Source: Mycolicibacterium parafortuitum (GTDB lineage: Bacteria > Actinomycetota > Actinomycetes > Mycobacteriales > Mycobacteriaceae). From it: a DNA stretch of 64,000 nt. A program made the position numbers and the translations under genes. Positions 50,605 through 58,640 of this stretch are shown here, piece after piece. The notes beneath the pieces were generated by a model that was given only the letters and a program-made list of their open reading frames with translations, did not search any database and was not told the DNA's origin. Where the stretch lies: assembly GCF_002086815.1 (NCBI RefSeq), contig NZ_MVID01000034.1:1-64000 (forward strand), in the 5' to 3' direction. Each line of letters opens with the position of its first letter. Within the stretch, counting starts at the first letter, position 1.

Positions 50605-51819
50605 ATGAGGGAAGCGCCACATGTGCTGGGCATCGTCCTGGCGGGCGGGGAGGGTAAGCGGCTCTACCCGCTGACGGCCGACCGGGCGAAGCCCGCGGTG
50701 CCTTTCGGTGGCGGTTACCGCCTGATCGATTTCGTGCTCTCGAATCTCGTCAACGCCCGATTCCTGCGGATCTGCGTTTTGACGCAGTACAAGTCGCATT
50801 CGCTGGACCGCCACATATCCCAGAACTGGCGGCTGTCGGGGCTCGCAGGGGAGTACATCACCCCGGTGCCGGCCCAGCAGCGCCTCGGCCCGCGCTGGTA
50901 CACCGGGTCGGCGGACGCGATCTATCAGTCGATGAACCTGATCTACGACGAGGATCCCGACTACATCGTGATCTTCGGCGCCGACCACGTCTACCGCATG
51001 GACCCCGAGCAGATGGTCCAGCAACACATCGAGAGCGGAGCGGGTGCGACGGTCGCCGGAATCCGGGTGCCGCGCTCGGAGGCCAGCGCGTTCGGCTGCA
51101 TCGACGCCGACGACTCGGGACGCATCAGGGGATGGGTGGAGAAGCCGGCCGACCCGCCGGGCACGCCCGACGACCCGGACATGACGTTCGCATCGATGGG
51201 CAACTACGTCTTCACCACCAAGGTGCTGATCGACTCGATCCGCGCGGACGCCGAGGACGACGATTCCGACCACGACATGGGCGGCAACATCATTCCCCGC
51301 CTGGTGGCCGACGGAATGGCCTCGGTCTACGACTTCAGCAACAACGAGGTGCCCGGTGCCACCGAACGCGACCACGGCTACTGGCGTGACGTCGGCACGC
51401 TGGACGCGTTCTACGACGCGCACATGGACCTGGTGTCGGTGCACCCGATCTTCAACCTGTACAACAAGCGCTGGCCGATCCGCGGCGGCGCCGAGAACCT
51501 GGCGCCGGCCAAATTCGTCAACGGCGGGTCCGCCCAGGAATCGGTGGTGGGCGCGGGCAGCATCATTTCGGCTGCGTCCGTTCGCAATTCGGTGTTGTCG
51601 TCCAATGTCGCGATCGACGACGGCGCCATCGTCGAGGGCAGCGTGATCATGCCGGGCGTGCGCATCGGCCGCGGCGCGGTGGTGCGGCACGCGATCCTGG
51701 ACAAGAACGTCGTCGTCGGCCCCGGTGAGATGGTCGGGGTCGACCTGGACAAGGACCGGGAACGGTTCACCGTCAGCGCGGGCGGCGTGGTGGCCGTCGG
51801 CAAGGGTGTGTGGATCTAA
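50605..51819 (+). CDS. glgC: Glucose-1-phosphate adenylyltransferase GlgC
   Basis: 404 residues. N-terminal nucleotidyltransferase motif VLAGGEGKRLYPLTADRAKP, then SADAIYQSMNLI, YIVIFGADHVYRMD, and FTTKVLIDS...RDVGTLDAFYDAHMDL. The C-terminus has left-handed beta-helix repeats (SVLSSNVAIDDGAIVEGSVI). It makes ADP-glucose from ATP and glucose-1-phosphate for GlgM. The start ATG follows TAGGTT by 6 nt. Rv1213-like. It ends 22 bp from the convergent DUF4126 gene. Confidence 0.95.
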   Translation: MREAPHVLGIVLAGGEGKRLYPLTADRAKPAVPFGGGYRLIDFVLSNLVNARFLRICVLTQYKSHSLDRHISQNWRLSGLAGEYITPVPAQQRLGPRWYTGSADAIYQSMNLIYDEDPDYIVIFGADHVYRMDPEQMVQQHIESGAGATVAGIRVPRSEASAFGCIDADDSGRIRGWVEKPADPPGTPDDPDMTFASMGNYVFTTKVLIDSIRADAEDDDSDHDMGGNIIPRLVADGMASVYDFSNNEVPGATERDHGYWRDVGTLDAFYDAHMDLVSVHPIFNLYNKRWPIRGGAENLAPAKFVNGGSAQESVVGAGSIISAASVRNSVLSSNVAIDDGAIVEGSVIMPGVRIGRGAVVRHAILDKNVVVGPGEMVGVDLDKDRERFTVSAGGVVAVGKGVWI

Positions 51820-51841
51820 GCCACCGGCACCCGGACGGGGG

Positions 51842-52435
51842 TCAGCGTCCGGGCGCGGCCCGTTGTGCGGCCCGGCGCCTGCGGACCAGCCGGACCGCGA
51901 CCCACGCCAGCGCGAGCAGCGCGACCAGGACGAGCATCGGCACCAAGATCGCGACGAAAACCAGCGCGACGCTGGCGATGTCCTCGGCGGTGCTGAGCAC
52001 CGGTGCGGCCATCCCGGCCGTCGCGACATTGGCGGCCGGGCGCACCGTGGACTTGGTCAACGACACCACCAGTGCGATCGCGATGCCGATCAACACCGGG
52101 ATCCACTGGCCGGACTGCGCGAACGCGGCGGGGTCGGTGACGACCGCGGTCTGCGCGGACGTGCCGGAACCGAACACGATGCCGCCCGCGGCCGGCCGCA
52201 CGAACGTCTGCACCGCATCGTTGACGCTGTCGAGCGCGGGCACCTTGTCGGCGACGACCTCGACGACCAGCAGCACCGCCACGATCACCATGACCCAGCC
52301 GTTCGTCAGCCACTCCCAGCCGGCGGGCAGCGTCACCAGGCCGGTGAACCGGGCCAGCAGCCCGAGCGCGAGCAGCGGGATGTAGGCGTTCAGCCCGGCC
52401 GCCGTCGCCAGGCCGAAACCGGTGAGCAGCTCCAT
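51842..52435 (-). CDS. DUF4126 family membrane protein
   Basis: 197 residues with four or five hydrophobic segments. It begins MELLTGFGLATAAGLNAYIPLLALG, the DUF4126 signature, and contains LDSVNDAVQTFVRPAAGGIVFG and STAEDIASVALVFVAILVPMLVLVALLALAW, with a basic C-terminal tail (RLVRRRRAAQRAAPGR). The family has no known function. CATACT lies 7 nt before the ATG, suggesting a separate leaderless transcript instead of read-through from the ICMT gene, which ends 25 bp upstream. Confidence 0.75.
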   Translation of the reverse strand: MELLTGFGLATAAGLNAYIPLLALGLLARFTGLVTLPAGWEWLTNGWVMVIVAVLLVVEVVADKVPALDSVNDAVQTFVRPAAGGIVFGSGTSAQTAVVTDPAAFAQSGQWIPVLIGIAIALVVSLTKSTVRPAANVATAGMAAPVLSTAEDIASVALVFVAILVPMLVLVALLALAWVAVRLVRRRRAAQRAAPGR

Positions 52436-52460
52436 GCGAATCAGTATGCGACGAGCACGC

Positions 52461-53135
52461 TCACCACACCCCGGGGATCAAGCGGGCCCGCACCTGCCGG
52501 GTGTACTCGCGATATCCGGGCAGTTCCTCCGTCAGCATCTTCTCCTCGTCGAGGATGCGGGCGACCATCAGCGGGGCCGCCGCGGCGACGCCGGCCAGGC
52601 CCCACAGCGAGTCCAGCGCCGGGGGTGTCGCGAGCATCATCAATGCGGCCCCGGAGTACATGGGATGGCGGACCATTCCGTACAGGCCGGTGGAGACCAG
52701 GGTCTGCCCCGGTTCGACGGTGACGCTGGCCCCGGCGAAGTTGTTCTGCACGATGACCAACTGGGTGATCCCGAGCCCGACACCGACGAGCAGGTTGGCC
52801 AGCAGCGTGAGCCACACCGGCACGTGGGACCACCCGAACCGGTGGTCCAGCGCGGAGAGGACGAAGGTCCCCAGCACCAGGACCGTCACCCCGGTGATGA
52901 CGAGCCGCTGGACCGGCCGGGTCTCGGCCAGCGGGCCCGCCTTCATCCGCCGGGCCAGCACATCGGGGTGGCGGACAGCCAGATACACCGTCGGGACGAT
53001 CGTCGTCACGACGAAGACCGTGATGAACACCCAGGCCTGCCAGTAGTCGAGCGTGCCTGCGGGCCAGAACAGTACGGCGGCGAAGATGACGAGTCCGATC
53101 AGCGTGGATGCCAGCGCCTGCAGCTTGATCTTCAT
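52461..53135 (-). CDS. Isoprenylcysteine carboxyl methyltransferase (ICMT)-family membrane protein
   Basis: 224 residues, about five membrane helices. The ICMT/phospholipid methyltransferase motif YGMVRHPMYSGAAL and the C-terminal DEEKMLTEELPGYREYTRQVRARLIPGVW are visible. The family methylates prenylated or lipid substrates using S-adenosylmethionine. The ATG overlaps the stop of the ABC permease by ATGA (53132-53135), so it is the last gene of the TetR-ABC operon. The substrate is unknown; it may modify a lipid that the exporter handles. Confidence 0.78.
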   Translation of the reverse strand: MKIKLQALASTLIGLVIFAAVLFWPAGTLDYWQAWVFITVFVVTTIVPTVYLAVRHPDVLARRMKAGPLAETRPVQRLVITGVTVLVLGTFVLSALDHRFGWSHVPVWLTLLANLLVGVGLGITQLVIVQNNFAGASVTVEPGQTLVSTGLYGMVRHPMYSGAALMMLATPPALDSLWGLAGVAAAAPLMVARILDEEKMLTEELPGYREYTRQVRARLIPGVW

Positions 53136-54724
53136 ACCGCGTCCCTGTTCCGGTAGATCCCCACCGCCAGCGCGGTGAAAAGCGTTGCGGCGAGCACCAT
53201 CACGATCATGGCCGGCACCGGGACCTCGGCCGGCGCGGTCGTCTGCCCGACGGGCGAGAGGTCCAGCAGCCAGTCCGGCAGCCGCAACAGGGCGCCGAGA
53301 TACAGCGAGGCGATCACGAACGTCACCGCCAGCCAGCCGATCCAGCTGCGCCGCACCGCGACCGCGACCGCCGCGACCCCGGCGAGTACCGCCAACGCCG
53401 GCACGAACGCCAGACCCGCCAGCGTCAGCCGCACGACCAGGCCCGGCTCGTCGAGGGTGAGCGCGGCGCCCACGCCATTGCCCAGCCCCGCCGCGAGCAT
53501 GAGCACCGCGGCGCCCGCCGTCGCCGCCGCGACGGCGGTGACCAGCCAGCGCCACCGAGGCACCGCTGCGGCCAGCACTGCCTCGCCGAGCCCGGACTGC
53601 TCGTCGCCGTACACCCGCAACACGGCGGCGACCACGTACGCGCCCGCCGCGGCAGCCAGGAACTGCGACATCGTGGTGTACACCCCGTCGCGCCCCTGCA
53701 CCGGGAGGAGCTGGGCGATGAGCTCGTTGCCCTCGGCCGCATCGAGCAACGACTTCGTCATCGACCCGAACGCCAGCCCGGCGGTGAACAGTCCTACCGC
53801 CCACCCGAACACCTGTCCCCGCTGCAGCAGCACCTGCAGGCCGAACAGCCCGCGGACCGGCGGGGCGCCGGGATGTTCGCCGCTCGACGGCACGATCGCG
53901 TCGTCGAACTCACGGCGGGCCTCGAGCGCGGCGGCCAGCGCCACGAGCGCCGCCGTGACGGCCGCGAGCAGCACCAGGGGCCACCAGCGCAGGTCGACGA
54001 ACGCGCGCATCTGCTGTGCCCACGCGATCGGGGAGAACCAGCTCAGCGTGCTTCCCGAGTTGTCGATGACGTCGCCGATCCCGCGGACCAACGCCGAAAC
54101 GGCGAGCACCGCCATCGCCGCGCCGGTCGCGGCCCTTGCCGTACGCCACAGTTGGGCCGTCACCGCGGCGACGGCGGCGAAGACCGTCGCCACCGCGGTG
54201 ACGCCGAGGCACATCGCGGCCGAGTCGGCGACCCTGAAACCCGCCGCGACGGTCGCCGCCGTCATCGTCACCGCCAGAACGATGTTCACGCCGCAGGCGA
54301 CGGCCAGCGCCGCCGTGGTCCTGGCGTGGCGGCCGACGGCCGATGCCAGCACCAGTTCGGCGACCCCGCTCTCCTCCTCGGCACGGGTGTGCCGGACCAC
54401 GGTGAGAATGGCCAGGATCGACGCCGCGACGATCAACGTGAACATCAGCTCGTTGGCGATCATCGCGCCGAGATCGGTCTCGTTGACCCCGAACATCGGG
54501 CCACCCATCATCATGCCCGCCGGTGTCCTGAGCAGGTTGACCCGCGCAAGGCGTTGTGCCTCTTCGGGATACGCGAGCTCGAGCGCGTTAGGGGTGTACA
54601 CCATGAGCAGCGTCAGCGTCGCGATCCACACCGAGAGCCGGACGCGGTCCCGCCGCAGCGCGAGGCCGGCCAGCCGCGCGGTGCCGGTCCACGGCCCGCC
54701 GCCCGGGGACGGGGAAGTCATCAC
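53132..54724 (-). CDS. ABC exporter permease subunit
   Basis: 530 residues with about 12 hydrophobic segments in two halves, as in tetronasin/daunorubicin-type ABC-2 permeases with duplicated domains (LALRRDRVRLSVWIATLTLL, RLSWF, and a second half from LQVLLQRGQVFGWAVGLFT). It would pair with the ATPase gene directly upstream, to which it is coupled by ATGA (54721-54724). MM at the start makes codon 1 or 2 the start; the first one overlaps. Rv1217c-like. Such pumps export drugs or lipids; the substrate here is not known. Confidence 0.86.
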   Translation of the reverse strand: MMTSPSPGGGPWTGTARLAGLALRRDRVRLSVWIATLTLLMVYTPNALELAYPEEAQRLARVNLLRTPAGMMMGGPMFGVNETDLGAMIANELMFTLIVAASILAILTVVRHTRAEEESGVAELVLASAVGRHARTTAALAVACGVNIVLAVTMTAATVAAGFRVADSAAMCLGVTAVATVFAAVAAVTAQLWRTARAATGAAMAVLAVSALVRGIGDVIDNSGSTLSWFSPIAWAQQMRAFVDLRWWPLVLLAAVTAALVALAAALEARREFDDAIVPSSGEHPGAPPVRGLFGLQVLLQRGQVFGWAVGLFTAGLAFGSMTKSLLDAAEGNELIAQLLPVQGRDGVYTTMSQFLAAAAGAYVVAAVLRVYGDEQSGLGEAVLAAAVPRWRWLVTAVAAATAGAAVLMLAAGLGNGVGAALTLDEPGLVVRLTLAGLAFVPALAVLAGVAAVAVAVRRSWIGWLAVTFVIASLYLGALLRLPDWLLDLSPVGQTTAPAEVPVPAMIVMVLAATLFTALAVGIYRNRDAV

Positions 54725-55626
54725 GGTGCCGCCGCGTGGTACTCCTGCAGGAACAAGTCCTCCAGAGAGGCGGGGGAGACGGTCAGGTCATCGATGCCGA
54801 GCGCGGTCAGATCGGTCATCGCCCGGCCGAGATCGTCACGGTCGACCGAGAATCGAAGTTGCCCGTCCTCGGTGCGCAGATCGTGCACGTACGGCGCGTG
54901 GGCGAGGGTGCCGCCGTCTTCGCGCGTCCGGGCGACGACGGTGGTGCGCATCAGATGGCGCATCTCGGCCAGTGTCCCGGACCGCACCGTGCGTCCTGCC
55001 CGCACGATCGTCACGGCGTCGCAGAGCTTTTCGACCTCGGCGAGGATGTGGCTCGACAGCAGGACCGCGGCACCACGATCGGCGACCTCGCGGACGCATT
55101 GCTGGAACACCTTCTCCATCAACGGATCCAGTCCCGATGTCGGCTCGTCGAGGACGAACAGCTCGCTGCGGGTGCTGAACGCGGCGACGATCGCGACCTT
55201 CTGCCGATTGCCCTTGGAGTAGGTGCGCGCCTTCTTGTGCGGGTCGAGTTCGAAACGTTCGATCAGCGCATCGCGGCGCTTCGCATCGATGCTTCCGTCC
55301 CCGCGCAGCGAGGCCAGGAAGTCGATGGCCTGCATCCCGGTCAGATTCGGCCACAACGTGACATCGCCGGGAACGTAGGCGATCCTGCGGTGCAGGGCGA
55401 CCGCGTCGCGCCACGGGTCGCCGCCGAGAAGTCGCACGCTGCCGCCGTCGGCGCGCAGCAGTCCCAACAGCACCCGGATGGTCGTCGACTTTCCCGCGCC
55501 GTTGGGTCCGAGGAACCCGGTGATGTCGCCGGGGGCCACGGTGAGGTCGAGACCGTCGAGTGCCGTGGTACGCCCGAACGACTTCCGCAGCCCGGCGATC
55601 GCGACCGCATGCGTGGTCTCAGCCAT
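54721..55626 (-). CDS. ABC exporter ATPase
   Basis: 301 residues starting MAETTHAVAIAGLRKSFGRT. Walker A GPNGAGKSTT, signature YSKGNRQKVAIV (variant of LSGGQ), Walker B LFVLDEPTSGLD, and H-loop SSHILAEVEKL. The C-terminal about 80 residues are the typical drug-exporter extension. The start overlaps the TetR stop by 8 bp. Rv1218c-like; that M. tuberculosis pump is known to efflux several drugs. The frame is open 14 codons further up, but the ATG at 55626 gives a normal N-terminus. Confidence 0.9.
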   Translation of the reverse strand: MAETTHAVAIAGLRKSFGRTTALDGLDLTVAPGDITGFLGPNGAGKSTTIRVLLGLLRADGGSVRLLGGDPWRDAVALHRRIAYVPGDVTLWPNLTGMQAIDFLASLRGDGSIDAKRRDALIERFELDPHKKARTYSKGNRQKVAIVAAFSTRSELFVLDEPTSGLDPLMEKVFQQCVREVADRGAAVLLSSHILAEVEKLCDAVTIVRAGRTVRSGTLAEMRHLMRTTVVARTREDGGTLAHAPYVHDLRTEDGQLRFSVDRDDLGRAMTDLTALGIDDLTVSPASLEDLFLQEYHAAAP

Positions 55627-56278
55627 CCTGCGCTCCGGGTGCCGCGGTGAAGGGAACCCCCCGCGCACGTTGTGCGGCGAACGCGTCGTACATCGTCGAG
55701 TCCGCCATCAGCCCCTGGGTGTAGAGCTCGAGCGCGGGCAGGATCATCTGCTCGGCGTAGTCGTGGAGCACCACCTTCAGGTCTGTGCTCTCGTGCAGCT
55801 GCAGGTAGAGCAGGAATCCGCCGCCACCGGCCAGCGCGAGGAAGCGAGCCCTCGCCTCGGGGTCCACGCTCGGCTTGATCGTGCCGGCCCGTACACCCTC
55901 CTCGATGTACAGCTCGGTGTTCTCGATCATCGTGCGCCACAGCATCTTCGACAGCTCTCCGCCGTTCTGCATGCTGCGCACGAGGTACGCCATCATCGGC
56001 GCGTAGTCCTCGATCTCGGCCATCGCCGCGAACCACGTCGCGGGGTCTGAGCTCCTGATCGACTCCTGCTTGCTCGCGAGCACGGTTTCGGCGATGAAGG
56101 TGTCGCACGCCTTGCGTAACCCCTCCTTGGAGCCGAAGTGGTGGATCACGAGCCCGGGGCTGACGTCCGCGGCGGCGGCGATCGCGCGCACGCTCACCGA
56201 GAAGCCGTCGCGGCCGAACAGATCTATCGCAGCGTCCCGGATCCGGGCCGTCGCGGTCAGATCGTCGACTGAACGCAT
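55619..56278 (-). CDS. TetR-family repressor of the ABC exporter
   Basis: 219 residues. The N-terminal HTH is classic: IRDAAIDLFGRDGFSVSVRA followed by IAAAADVSPGLVIHHFGSKEGL. The C-terminal ligand-binding domain is rich in Met and aromatic residues (APMMAYLVRSMQNGGELSKMLWR). It should repress its own operon (TetR-ATPase-permease-ICMT) by binding the 32-bp inverted repeat that covers its start codon. Rv1219c-like. TAACGT stands 7 nt before the ATG, inside the operator. Confidence 0.9.
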   Translation of the reverse strand: MRSVDDLTATARIRDAAIDLFGRDGFSVSVRAIAAAADVSPGLVIHHFGSKEGLRKACDTFIAETVLASKQESIRSSDPATWFAAMAEIEDYAPMMAYLVRSMQNGGELSKMLWRTMIENTELYIEEGVRAGTIKPSVDPEARARFLALAGGGGFLLYLQLHESTDLKVVLHDYAEQMILPALELYTQGLMADSTMYDAFAAQRARGVPFTAAPGAQDG

Positions 56279-56302
56279 GTTTAGTACGTTAAACGTGCGT
56301 TC
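56271..56302. promoter_or_regulatory. 32-bp operator-like inverted repeat over the TetR start
   Basis: Arms GAACGCATGTTTA (56271-56283) and TAAACGTGCGTTC (56290-56302) are inverted with a single mismatch around GTACGT. The repeat covers the TetR start codon (56276-56278) and its -10-like TAACGT on the minus strand (56291-56286). This position would let bound TetR block its own promoter. Confidence 0.8.
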
Positions 56303-56324
56303 AGTGCGGCGTCAAGGGCGTGCC

Positions 56325-56384
56325 GCGAGCAGACGCATTCTCCGGCGTGTCGTGCGGGACTCGCCGGAGAATGCGTCTGCTCGC
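56325..56384. repeat. Perfect 23-bp stem hairpin downstream of the O-methyltransferase gene
   Basis: Arms 56325-56347 and 56362-56384 are exact reverse complements (GCGAGCAGACGC... / ...GCGTCTGCTCGC) with a 14-nt loop. It lies 12 bp past the stop of the gene ending at 56396, on the minus strand upstream of the TetR operator. It may end that transcript or be a mobile hairpin. The GCGAGC ends resemble copies A-C, but the interior differs. Confidence 0.8.
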
Positions 56385-56395
56385 GCAGGGAATGG

Positions 56396-57076
56396 TCAGT
56401 CGCGCGCGGCGGCCAGCAGACCGTCGCCGAGGGGGATCAGCACCGGTGTCAGCCGTTCGTCCTCGGCGATCAGGCGCGCCGCCTCGCGTACCGCGGCCAC
56501 CTCGTTGTCCTTCGCCGACGCGTCGCCGGCGCGTCCGCCGAGGGCCGCACGGTGCACGACGATCGCACCGCCCGGACGCAGCAGCCGGACCCCTTCGACG
56601 ACGAACTGGGGCTGATCGGCCGGCTCGGCGTCGATGAAGACCAGATCGTAGGACTCGTCGGCGAGCCGGGTCAGAACTTCCTGGGCACGGCCGCTGATCA
56701 GCCGGGTGCGGCCGGGCCCGACGCCGGCCTCGGTGAACGCCTGCTTGGCGATGCGCTGGTGTTCGGGTTCGACGTCGATGGTGGTCAGCACGCCGTCCTC
56801 GCGCATACCCGAGAGCAGCCACAGGCCGCTGACGCCGGCTCCGGTGCCGACCTCGACCACCGCGCGCGCCCCGGTCAGCTTGGCCAGCACGCACAGCAAT
56901 GCACCGACGGCGGGGGTCACCGCGCCTGCGCCGATGTCGACGGCCCGCTCCCGGGCGGCCGCGACGATGGAGTCCTCGGAGATCGAGTGTTCGGCGTGGT
57001 TGACGATCGCTTCGGCCTGACGTGCCCGCGCGGAGAGTTCGCCGGAGTTCGCTCCAGGCTCGTCGGTGTTGGCCAT
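56396..57076 (-). CDS. S-adenosylmethionine-dependent O-methyltransferase (Rv1220c-like)
   Basis: 226 residues of the class I, catechol-O-methyltransferase-like family: VVEVGTGAGVSGLWLLSGM (SAM motif I), TTIDVEPEHQ, YDLVFIDAEPADQPQ (motif with metal-binding Asp), LRPGGAIVVHRA. It would methylate a hydroxyl group of a small catechol-like or lipid substrate with a divalent metal. TACGCT precedes the ATG by 6 nt, suggesting leaderless transcription. It is divergent from sigE, 165 bp apart. The substrate is unknown. Confidence 0.86.
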   Translation of the reverse strand: MANTDEPGANSGELSARARQAEAIVNHAEHSISEDSIVAAARERAVDIGAGAVTPAVGALLCVLAKLTGARAVVEVGTGAGVSGLWLLSGMREDGVLTTIDVEPEHQRIAKQAFTEAGVGPGRTRLISGRAQEVLTRLADESYDLVFIDAEPADQPQFVVEGVRLLRPGGAIVVHRAALGGRAGDASAKDNEVAAVREAARLIAEDERLTPVLIPLGDGLLAAARD

Positions 57077-57178
57077 GCCCGCAGCGTAGAACCAACCCCG
57101 TCGCCCGCCGCACCGACACGCCCGCGTGCGCGACCAGAGTCACACCTGTTTCCGCTGCTAGAAAAAGGGGTAGCGGTC

Positions 57179-57197
57179 TTTCTCAGGAAAAGTTCAG
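57179..57197 (+). promoter_or_regulatory. MprA-box-like direct repeat upstream of sigE
   Basis: TTTCTCAGGAAAAGTTCAG (57179-57197) holds two imperfect direct repeats, TCTCAG and TTCAG, separated by a 6-nt gap, 45 bp before the sigE ATG. The MprA boxes upstream of mycobacterial sigE are similar. The match is by eye only. Confidence 0.35.
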
Positions 57198-57241
57198 TTT
57201 GCTCATATGCCTGGCACACGGGCGCGGGAAATGGTGATCGC

Positions 57242-58072
57242 ATGACACACGGCGCATCCAGCGCACGTATCGACTCCGTGCAGCCGGGGAACAACCAGGC
57301 GACGCCTCGCGTTTCCGATCTTGAAGGGTCGCCGAATGGCGGCCGACTGAACCAGCGCCACATCGATCTGGAGGATCCGACGACCATCATCAACGGCCCC
57401 GTGTCCAAAGCGCCGGCGAGCACGCTGGCTCCCGCACCCGTATCGATGGCCCATCTCGAGCAGTTCACCGACGCCGAATGGGTCGAACCGTCCGAGGAGT
57501 TGACCGGTACCGCGGTATTCGACGCGACCGGGGACAAGGCCGCGATGCCGAGCTGGGACGAACTCGTCCGCCAGCACGCCGACCGGGTGTATCGCCTGGC
57601 CTACCGACTGTCCGGTAACCAGCACGACGCCGAGGACCTCACCCAGGAGACGTTCATCCGGGTGTTCCGCTCGGTGCAGAACTATCAGCCGGGCACCTTC
57701 GAGGGCTGGCTGCACCGCATCACGACCAACCTGTTCCTGGACATGGTGCGCCGGCGCGGCCGCATCCGGATGGAGGCGCTGCCCGAGGACTACGACCGGG
57801 TGCCGGCCGACGAGCCGAACCCCGAGCAGATCTACCACGACTCCCGACTCGGGGCCGATCTACAGGCGGCGCTGGATTCGCTCGCGCCGGAGTTCCGCGC
57901 CGCGGTGGTGCTGTGCGACATCGAAGGTCTGTCCTACGAGGAGATCGGCGCGACGCTCGGCGTGAAGCTCGGAACGGTGCGCAGCCGCATCCACCGCGGC
58001 CGCCAGGCGATCCGCGAATACCTGGCCCGTCACTCCGACGCCGGGGCCGCGGAGATGGTCACAACTGCATGA
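57242..58072 (+). CDS. sigE: ECF sigma factor SigE
   Basis: 276 residues. Region 2 is visible as WDELVRQHADRVYRLAYRLS followed by EDLTQETFIRVFRS and region 4 as YEEIGATLGVKLGTVRSRIH. The residues from TAVFDATGDKAAMPSWDEL onward are nearly the same as in M. tuberculosis SigE; the first about 90 residues are specific to this organism. ATG 57242 is the start that gives about the expected size, although the frame is open upstream. SigE responds to envelope stress and is held inactive by RseA. The rseA gene follows 82 bp later. Confidence 0.92.
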   Translation: MTHGASSARIDSVQPGNNQATPRVSDLEGSPNGGRLNQRHIDLEDPTTIINGPVSKAPASTLAPAPVSMAHLEQFTDAEWVEPSEELTGTAVFDATGDKAAMPSWDELVRQHADRVYRLAYRLSGNQHDAEDLTQETFIRVFRSVQNYQPGTFEGWLHRITTNLFLDMVRRRGRIRMEALPEDYDRVPADEPNPEQIYHDSRLGADLQAALDSLAPEFRAAVVLCDIEGLSYEEIGATLGVKLGTVRSRIHRGRQAIREYLARHSDAGAAEMVTTA

Positions 58073-58154
58073 CGTTCCCGCGCTCGAGTCGGGCGTGTCG
58101 CGCTACATTCGAAGGATCGCGTTGACAACGGACGGACTGGAGAGGAGCTGGGTC

Positions 58155-58550
58155 GTGTTCGATCCCGGGCATGCGTTCCGCCGGGCGTTCTCCTGGCTGC
58201 CCTCCCAGTTCGCCTCCCAGAGTGAGGACCCCGTCGGTCCGCGGCAGTTCGGTTCCACCGAGCACCTGTCCGCCGAGGCGATCGCCGCGTTTGCCGATGG
58301 CGAGCTGCGGATGGCCGCGCATCTACGCGCCGCGCACCACATGTCGTTGTGCCCGGAGTGCGCGATGGAGGTCGACGCGCAGCGGCAGGCGCGGGAAGCG
58401 TTGCGGGATTCCTGCCCGGTCTCGATGCCCAGCTCTTTGCTGGGCCTGTTGTCGCAGATCCCGGACCGGACACCGGACGACGCGCCGGAGCCCGTCGACA
58501 CCCCGCAGTTAGCTGACAGCCCGCAACGGCTTCGCCGCAAGCGCCGGTAG
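58155..58550 (+). CDS. rseA: Anti-sigma factor RseA
   Basis: 131 residues from GTG 58155, with GGAGAGGAG upstream. The zinc anti-sigma motif HxxxCxxC is present: His62, Cys66, Cys69 (HMSLCPEC). It begins FDPGHAFRRAFSWLPSQFAS and contains EHLSAEAIAAFADGELRMAA. It has no membrane segment and so is a cytoplasmic anti-sigma factor that binds SigE; redox or proteolysis (ClpC1P2 after phosphorylation in M. tuberculosis) releases SigE. The C-terminus is short (RLRRKRR) compared with Rv1222. An earlier in-frame GTG at 58095 lacks the ribosome binding site. Confidence 0.9.
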   Translation: MFDPGHAFRRAFSWLPSQFASQSEDPVGPRQFGSTEHLSAEAIAAFADGELRMAAHLRAAHHMSLCPECAMEVDAQRQAREALRDSCPVSMPSSLLGLLSQIPDRTPDDAPEPVDTPQLADSPQRLRRKRR

Positions 58551-58640
58551 GGTGGACACGGAGCCGACCGCCGGCGACTGTCGGCGATTGCCGGCATCGA
58601 TTCCGGCACCAGGCACAGGCGAGCGAAGGGCGATGAACGG

